A stretch of DNA of 34,680 nt. It comes from an uncultured Bacteroidia bacterium (GTDB lineage Bacteria; Bacteroidota; Bacteroidia; Bacteroidales; ML635J-15). The notes under the pieces were generated by a model that saw only the letters and a list, made by a program, of their open reading frames with translations, searched no databases and was not told where the DNA came from. The position numbers were made by a program, and so were the translations under genes. Below are positions 29,287 to 34,680 of this stretch, in pieces (the first letter of the stretch is position 1; each line of letters opens with the position of its first letter). The DNA lies in assembly GCA_902800045.1 (NCBI GenBank), contig CADCCZ010000012.1, forward strand, positions 1-34,680. Direction: 5' to 3'.

Positions 29287-32200
29287 ATGGGTAAAAGTCG
29301 TTTGTTTGGCGAATCAGCCGCTTGCAGAGAAAATGCAAGGATTTTGGGTTGTGTGAAAACTAGTGTTAATCACGTGGCAAAGCAAGTGTTGTTTTTGGCA
29401 GCATTTGTTTTTTTATACGCGGGCGCATGGGCGCAGTCATCTACTACGATAGCCAGTGCTTCGGGTGATGCTTTGCATTTGGAGGTGCGTGGTGTCGACG
29501 ATGCTTCGGTGAGTGCAACTCCGGTTGAGCGTACATCGCCAAACGGCAAGCAGCTCTATTGTGCCTACGACATCGACATTACCAAGGATGGTCGCGAGTG
29601 GCAGCCCGAACCAGAGCAGCCTGCAATGGTAACCATGGAAAATCCCGACTTTGCTGACGGACAGCTGCTCGATATTTACCACGAGGGCGCCAACGGACTC
29701 GAGTTCGTAGCAACCGTAGCTTCCGAAAACGGTAAAATTACCTTCCCGGCACACTCTTTCTCGGTATATATCGTGGCACAGGCTCCCGAATATAACAGGT
29801 TGAAGGTGGTGCTGCATAGAGCCGACCATACAGAAGTGACAATATACGTGAAGAAATTCGACCTCGAGCAAGGCTCCGAATTCTTCAACCGCGTTGTATA
29901 TAACCCAGGTTTAGGCACACCGCGTACTGGCGAGTTGTGTATGGGCTGGACCAACAACGCTTCGTACACCAATGCAAATATTTCCGATTCTCTTAATTTT
30001 ACTGGAGTACGTAACATTATAAGCGCTAAGTTGGAAGAAAACTTGGCAGATGGAACAGAGATTCATTTCTATGCCATGTTGTTCAAGTCGTACATAGTAA
30101 CCTATCGCGACGACCACAATGCTATTATTAATACCGACGAATTCCTGTACCGTGCCGACGCTGCTACTGCTCCCACATGGAGCTATAGGATAAATACTTC
30201 TTTTACTCCTGGCGTAAATACTCAGCATTTCGATGGTTGGAAGGTAAAAGAAGGTGGTAACAATGTTTATCGCCATAATCAGAATCCTGACCCCGAAAAT
30301 CATAATTACCCATTAGATACTGCTGTTGTAATAACTGGAGATGTTGACTTTTCGGTTAATGTATCAAATGGACACTGGCTTATTTTCCACGAGAACGGCA
30401 AGGGCGCAACCTATAAGGCTGCCGACTTTATTAGAGCTGGTGAAAATACGGTGGAACCTACACTGAATATGCAGCGAAAAGGCTATACTTTCGATGGCTG
30501 GTATACGGACGCACCAACTGAAGAATATGGAGAACCTGGAGGAGAAAGATTTGTATTCGGAAGCACTCTTGACAACCTCACTCACCTTTATGCAAAGTGG
30601 ACTAAAAATTCCACGGCTCCTTATACTGTGATTATGTGGACACAGAACTTGAACCGTGATGGTTTCGAGGTGGCAGACTCATACGTGAATGAAAATGGTG
30701 AAGTAGACCAGCCTATTCCATATACATTTGTTGATAATGGGGATGAAGATTATGTCGAGGGTGTAGGTTCGCATATTGTAACTCCTCCTGCTGGTCGTCC
30801 ATACGAGGTTAGTAACGGTCATTATACTGGCTTCTGCCTGGCAGACTCTTGTGTAGGCAAGCAGGTTACAATTACTCCCGAAGGCGATGCTGTGCTTAAC
30901 CTTTATTATTATCGTATAACTTACAATTTTAGGTTCTACTTGTATAGGGATTCTCATAGTAATACTAAACCATATACCTACGCCAATAATTCATATAATG
31001 GTAGAACTTTAAATGACCTTGTCTCTTGGAATAGCTCAAGTAATAATCATCCATCTGCACGGGGCTATGAAGACCAAACAGAAAATTTTAGATTTGGAAA
31101 TACGACTTATACATACCATTATTTTACAATAACTGCATACTATGGTCAGAATATTACTGAAATATGGCCTAGCTACAATGATATTATAGGTGCTGATGGT
31201 AAAGAAGCAGTAAGCTATGTGATGATGGTTGGAACCAAGTTAAAACCGAATCCAATTGCTGATGGTACAGGTACAGTAAAAGGTATCATAACGGTTATGA
31301 ATGAAAATATACTTGGGGCTACAAACGATGCAGACGGCAACTATGTGGTTGTTCGTTTCCCTGATAAATATTATAACTGGAGGTATCATATTTGGTTTGA
31401 GACTATTGCAGACGAGGATTATAGCGGACGTACGACACGTACATATAATGGCAGAACCTATTATGAAGATGCTGTTGTTGTCAGTCGTTCCAGTGGTAAT
31501 ACGTCTTCAGGACAAAATGCTCCAGCTTATACAGGTTTTGACTTTGATGTAAAAAGAGGAGAAAATTGGACTAACGATACACGATGGACAACAGGTAGTA
31601 ATTCCAACACGTTGTATCATATTAATTTCGTTTACAATCGTCAGCAATTTTCAATTTCCTATTTCGATGGCAACTATGTAAATGGTAACAATAATACTAT
31701 TCAAAATAGAAGTTCGCAATTGCTTCACGAAAGTCCTGAAATAGGGCAGGGCAAGACCATTGACGACGAGTATAAGAATTATGAGCCTAATGCTCAGGAG
31801 CGTGGTTATGTTTTCGAAGGCTGGTATATCGACGAAGGCTGTACTGCACCATATATATGGAGTAAGATGACTGTTGGCGGTATTAAAGTTTATGCCAAGT
31901 GGCGCCAGATACAGTACCGTGTATTCCTGCATCCAAATGCCGATGCTGTGTCCGACCTTAACTGGGGTTCGGAAGATCAGGCAATGAATTTCCGTATCGA
32001 CTACGGAAAAACTGTAAGTGCTCCTACTGGACATAGCGATGGCGATAACTATCAGTTTATCGGTTGGTTTACCAACGAAGCTTGCACTAATCCATTCAAT
32101 GAGGCTACTGTGCTGAACGATGATAACACGACATCATATGACAAGAATCGTGACTTTACCGACCTTATGGACAAATGGGGTCACTTGGGAGAGGAGCCTT

Positions 32201-34680
32201 GGAATTCCGATAGCATAGACTCTGACGGTAACCTTCGCAACCGTTTCTGGATTACCAAGAAGTACGAACTTTACGGCAAATGGCGTGCAATACTTGGTGG
32301 CGCCGATGGTATTAATATTGTATATGATGCCAATGGTGGAAACTCGGCACCTGGCGATTCCCGTTTGTATCAGGACAATGTAGATGCCATAGCCGCTCAC
32401 GCTTGTTCCCACTCAGCCGACAACATGGAATTCTCGCACTGGGTAATGCAGCAATGGAATGCAGAAAGAAGTGAATATATAGATATCCCTAACTCGCGTA
32501 TTTTACCGGGCGAAAAGTTCACCGTGCTCAAGGATAATTCAAAAAAGGTAATTACCGAGTGGTACCAAGAGGGTAACCCTGAAAATAATATACCAGCCAC
32601 TGATCCTATTAGTACGACAGCTCCCGATAATATACATACTGAATATCATGCCACCTATACAGTAAAGCTCCGTGCCGAGTATGTAGAGGATATACAAAAG
32701 CCGACTTACAACTTCATCCAGTGGTTCGACAACTATGACGGTACCGCACGTGTAGATGGCGGCGACAGCGAACCTCATACCCTCGCTATCAACGATGCTG
32801 TTCTTCCTCCTGTCCCGACCCGCACTGGCTATAATTTCAAGGGATGGTACAAGCAGAGAGTAGCTTCGGGTGAGGTGCCGACTACTGTTGCCGTATGTAC
32901 GCCAAACTTCCTGTATTACAATACAGCAGATAGCAAGTACTATAGCGAGGCAGCTTATACCAACGAAGTAACCAAGGTTGCTGCCGACTTGTACTTACAG
33001 ACCGATTACCTGTACGCAATATGGGAGCCGAAGGTGGAATTTACACTTGCATCGAATGTTTGCCAGGGCAATCCGCTTCCTCTGCCTACCACAACCGACG
33101 GTAATGTTGTTTTGGAAGGCTCATGGTCGGCTCCGGCAGGAGGAACCATAGAGGGTTCGTACTATACGGCTGCCAGCGTGACATCTACAACCCTAACCTT
33201 TACGCCAAGCACCTCGTCTTATCCTTCGAAGTGCGCTTCGGCAAAAGATTTCGATGTTTCATTCCAAACGCCTGATGCTTCTTTGTCTTCGTACGACTAT
33301 ATATGGAAGGGCGGAGCAGCAAGTCCTGCAGACTGGAATACAACTTCCAACTGGTATGTATACGAAAGCGGCTATAAGATAGCAACACTGCCGCCTTCAA
33401 CCACGAAGAACGTATATATTGGTTCTGGCAATTGCATAAGCAATACTACATCTCAACTTTCGAATACGGCAGAAGCCAAGAACATTACAATAGCCAGCGG
33501 TGCCTCGCTCACAATTCCCGAAGGCAAGACCTTGAATATTGCTGGTAACCTCGATAATATCGGAACGCTTAGTGCTTCAGGAACCGTTGTTTTCTGCGGA
33601 CCATCGTCCGACGGCGGCGACCAGATAATCACCAATAATGTTGAGTTCAAAAATGTTGAGTTCAATAATTTGGGTGGAAATATCCGTCCAAGGGGCAATG
33701 TTGAAATCAACGGCGAAGCAACATTCACTTCAGGTATATTGGAAATCGAAGCTGTGAAATTCAATGCTAATTCAACAGCAGTTGTGTCAAACCACAGAAG
33801 TTTCGTATCAGGAAGAGTAGAAAAGACAGTCGGCGAATTGAATGAGAATTTCACATTCCCGACAGGTAGCCACGCTTCGGGACAACCCGATGTACTCGGT
33901 AGCGTAAGTTCCGAACTTCCAAAGGAAAAGACCATATCGGTAACCTTCTACCAGAAGAGCGCCAACAACGGCAACGGAACGCTCGGCTTTACCATCGACG
34001 AGTATCCACGCTGGTGGAATGTCGCAGATATGTGTCCGGGCAACGGTCCACAGCTCGACCATGTAAGCAATTACGAATACTGGAAGGTTAACACCGATGT
34101 CGACCTCGAGGCAACGCTTACCGTCGATGCTGCAAACGCAAGTGCACACTTCGGTACGCCCAACGTCTACAGCTCCGATATGGTATATGCAGCAATGTAT
34201 ACAGGCGGATGCTGGAAGAACATAAGCAACGAACATGGTACAATCTCTAGCAACCACCAAAGGATGTCGGTAGTTGCAAATATTCCGCGCGTAAGCCTGA
34301 GAGCCGACGAGCCGCAAATTGTAACTTTGGGCTCTACCGACCGTAGCACTCTGCTTCCAATCGAACTGCTGTCGTTCGACGCCGAATGCAACGGCAATTC
34401 GGTTGAACTCGCATGGGCAACCGCTTCCGAAAAGAACAACGACTACTTCTCGCTCGAACGTTCCGACGATGCAATCAACTTTGTTGAGATAGCTCGCATC
34501 GCAGGCGCAGGCAACAGCATCGAACGTCTCGACTACAGCTACACCGACTTCGGCGTACATGGCGGCGACAACTATTACCGTCTCGTGCAGGTCGACTACG
34601 ACGGCACTCGCACCGCATCGGAGATTATCGTTGCCAACTGCAGCGATATGCCGACCGAGGAGCCAGAGGTTGTTGCTTAC
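29287..34680 (+). CDS. Giant secreted InlB B-repeat protein, probable T9SS cargo (3' truncated)
   Basis: The frame is open for 1798 codons and runs off the window. A signal peptide is clear (KQVLFLAAFVFLYAGAWA, cut before QSS). I place the start at ATG 29287, 22 codons before a GTG (29353) that would give a more typical 27-residue signal; either is possible. At least four Listeria-Bacteroides (InlB B/Flg_new) repeats occur, marked by GYTFDGWY (res 399), GYVFEGWY (840), YQFIGWF (922) and GYNFKGWY (1181), each ending in a YAKW/YGKW/YAIW strand. Around 1340-1560 is a beta region with ASLTIPEGKTLNIAGNL. The last part (ELLSFDAECNGNSVELAWATA, then SLERSDD, YYRLVQVDYDG) is the domain that normally precedes a sorting domain; it breaks at EPEVVAY, just where PNPF is expected. 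It is probably a surface adhesin or structural protein. Confidence 0.88.
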   Translation, partial: MGKSRLFGESAACRENARILGCVKTSVNHVAKQVLFLAAFVFLYAGAWAQSSTTIASASGDALHLEVRGVDDASVSATPVERTSPNGKQLYCAYDIDITKDGREWQPEPEQPAMVTMENPDFADGQLLDIYHEGANGLEFVATVASENGKITFPAHSFSVYIVAQAPEYNRLKVVLHRADHTEVTIYVKKFDLEQGSEFFNRVVYNPGLGTPRTGELCMGWTNNASYTNANISDSLNFTGVRNIISAKLEENLADGTEIHFYAMLFKSYIVTYRDDHNAIINTDEFLYRADAATAPTWSYRINTSFTPGVNTQHFDGWKVKEGGNNVYRHNQNPDPENHNYPLDTAVVITGDVDFSVNVSNGHWLIFHENGKGATYKAADFIRAGENTVEPTLNMQRKGYTFDGWYTDAPTEEYGEPGGERFVFGSTLDNLTHLYAKWTKNSTAPYTVIMWTQNLNRDGFEVADSYVNENGEVDQPIPYTFVDNGDEDYVEGVGSHIVTPPAGRPYEVSNGHYTGFCLADSCVGKQVTITPEGDAVLNLYYYRITYNFRFYLYRDSHSNTKPYTYANNSYNGRTLNDLVSWNSSSNNHPSARGYEDQTENFRFGNTTYTYHYFTITAYYGQNITEIWPSYNDIIGADGKEAVSYVMMVGTKLKPNPIADGTGTVKGIITVMNENILGATNDADGNYVVVRFPDKYYNWRYHIWFETIADEDYSGRTTRTYNGRTYYEDAVVVSRSSGNTSSGQNAPAYTGFDFDVKRGENWTNDTRWTTGSNSNTLYHINFVYNRQQFSISYFDGNYVNGNNNTIQNRSSQLLHESPEIGQGKTIDDEYKNYEPNAQERGYVFEGWYIDEGCTAPYIWSKMTVGGIKVYAKWRQIQYRVFLHPNADAVSDLNWGSEDQAMNFRIDYGKTVSAPTGHSDGDNYQFIGWFTNEACTNPFNEATVLNDDNTTSYDKNRDFTDLMDKWGHLGEEPWNSDSIDSDGNLRNRFWITKKYELYGKWRAILGGADGINIVYDANGGNSAPGDSRLYQDNVDAIAAHACSHSADNMEFSHWVMQQWNAERSEYIDIPNSRILPGEKFTVLKDNSKKVITEWYQEGNPENNIPATDPISTTAPDNIHTEYHATYTVKLRAEYVEDIQKPTYNFIQWFDNYDGTARVDGGDSEPHTLAINDAVLPPVPTRTGYNFKGWYKQRVASGEVPTTVAVCTPNFLYYNTADSKYYSEAAYTNEVTKVAADLYLQTDYLYAIWEPKVEFTLASNVCQGNPLPLPTTTDGNVVLEGSWSAPAGGTIEGSYYTAASVTSTTLTFTPSTSSYPSKCASAKDFDVSFQTPDASLSSYDYIWKGGAASPADWNTTSNWYVYESGYKIATLPPSTTKNVYIGSGNCISNTTSQLSNTAEAKNITIASGASLTIPEGKTLNIAGNLDNIGTLSASGTVVFCGPSSDGGDQIITNNVEFKNVEFNNLGGNIRPRGNVEINGEATFTSGILEIEAVKFNANSTAVVSNHRSFVSGRVEKTVGELNENFTFPTGSHASGQPDVLGSVSSELPKEKTISVTFYQKSANNGNGTLGFTIDEYPRWWNVADMCPGNGPQLDHVSNYEYWKVNTDVDLEATLTVDAANASAHFGTPNVYSSDMVYAAMYTGGCWKNISNEHGTISSNHQRMSVVANIPRVSLRADEPQIVTLGSTDRSTLLPIELLSFDAECNGNSVELAWATASEKNNDYFSLERSDDAINFVEIARIAGAGNSIERLDYSYTDFGVHGGDNYYRLVQVDYDGTRTASEIIVANCSDMPTEEPEVVAY

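Noticed and set aside
1..34680. Circular element closed through the two T9SS ends
   Set aside because: The ends encode similar peptides but differ at synonymous sites and do not overlap, and the gene content is chromosomal housekeeping.
1..34680. tRNA, rRNA or riboswitch genes
   Set aside because: I found no cloverleaf, CCA-ended or known riboswitch core by reading; an automated covariance search could still find a small RNA.

Overview
The window reads as chromosomal DNA of a Bacteroidota bacterium, most likely a Bacteroidales member. Evidence seen directly: type IX secretion (T9SS) C-terminal sorting domains at 1-256 and at the end of the protease at 13984-18162; Bacteroidota-type promoters (TAnnTTTG -7 boxes, some with a TTTG/TTG -33 box 18-21 bases upstream) in front of most genes; almost no Shine-Dalgarno sequences; and the Bacteroidales gene order DUF4271 - hemD - rnpA. 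About 20 protein genes are supported. I saw no rRNA, tRNA, CRISPR array, prophage or intact transposase.

Layout: (1) 1-256 is the 3' end of a secreted T9SS protein. (2) 262-3960 is a repeat-rich accessory stretch holding only an AAA+ ATPase of the DUF4143 type (803-2017, minus) and a small secreted protein made of six 20-residue repeats (2864-3343, plus). (3) 4061-8563 is a plus-strand housekeeping cluster: membrane-anchored coiled-coil protein, DUF4271 membrane protein, uroporphyrinogen-III synthase, RNase P protein and an S41 processing protease, followed by trpS (8850-9842). (4) 9952-12918 has a methyltransferase and recG transcribed divergently. (5) 13090-18540 (minus) has an AraC-type regulator and a lipoprotein + subtilisin operon. 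(6) 18940-22542 (minus) is a compact lspA - TMTC-like glycosyltransferase/TPR - DPM1-like GT2 operon, preceded by a YqaA/DedA protein (22612-23049). (7) 24044-25453 (minus) is a PurF-like phosphoribosyltransferase that has lost its glutaminase catalytic residues. (8) 25791-27983 (minus) has a split chromate-type transporter and a YitT-family protein. (9) 29287-34680 (plus) is the first 1798 codons of a giant secreted InlB-repeat protein that leaves the window just where its sorting domain should begin.

The intergenic DNA is unusual. At least seven families of short structured repeats fill nearly every gap: T-rich GTTGTC/GACAAC inverted repeats alternating with GTTCC...GGAAC hairpins; CTTAAGG hairpins; octamer arrays that begin at stop codons; a 28-bp repeat; an AATTGACAATTG array; a ~190-bp MITE-like element with TGTCATT termini; and an exact 98-bp direct duplication. 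I found no gene that obviously mobilises them.

Best candidates for new biology: the PurF-like protein with Ser in place of the nucleophile Cys but intact PRPP and Fe-S motifs; the lspA/TMTC/DPM1-like operon, which looks like a protein O-glycosylation pair tied to lipoprotein maturation; the repeat system; and the lipoprotein-subtilisin pair behind a 135-nt structured leader. No database search was possible; family names rest on motif recognition.
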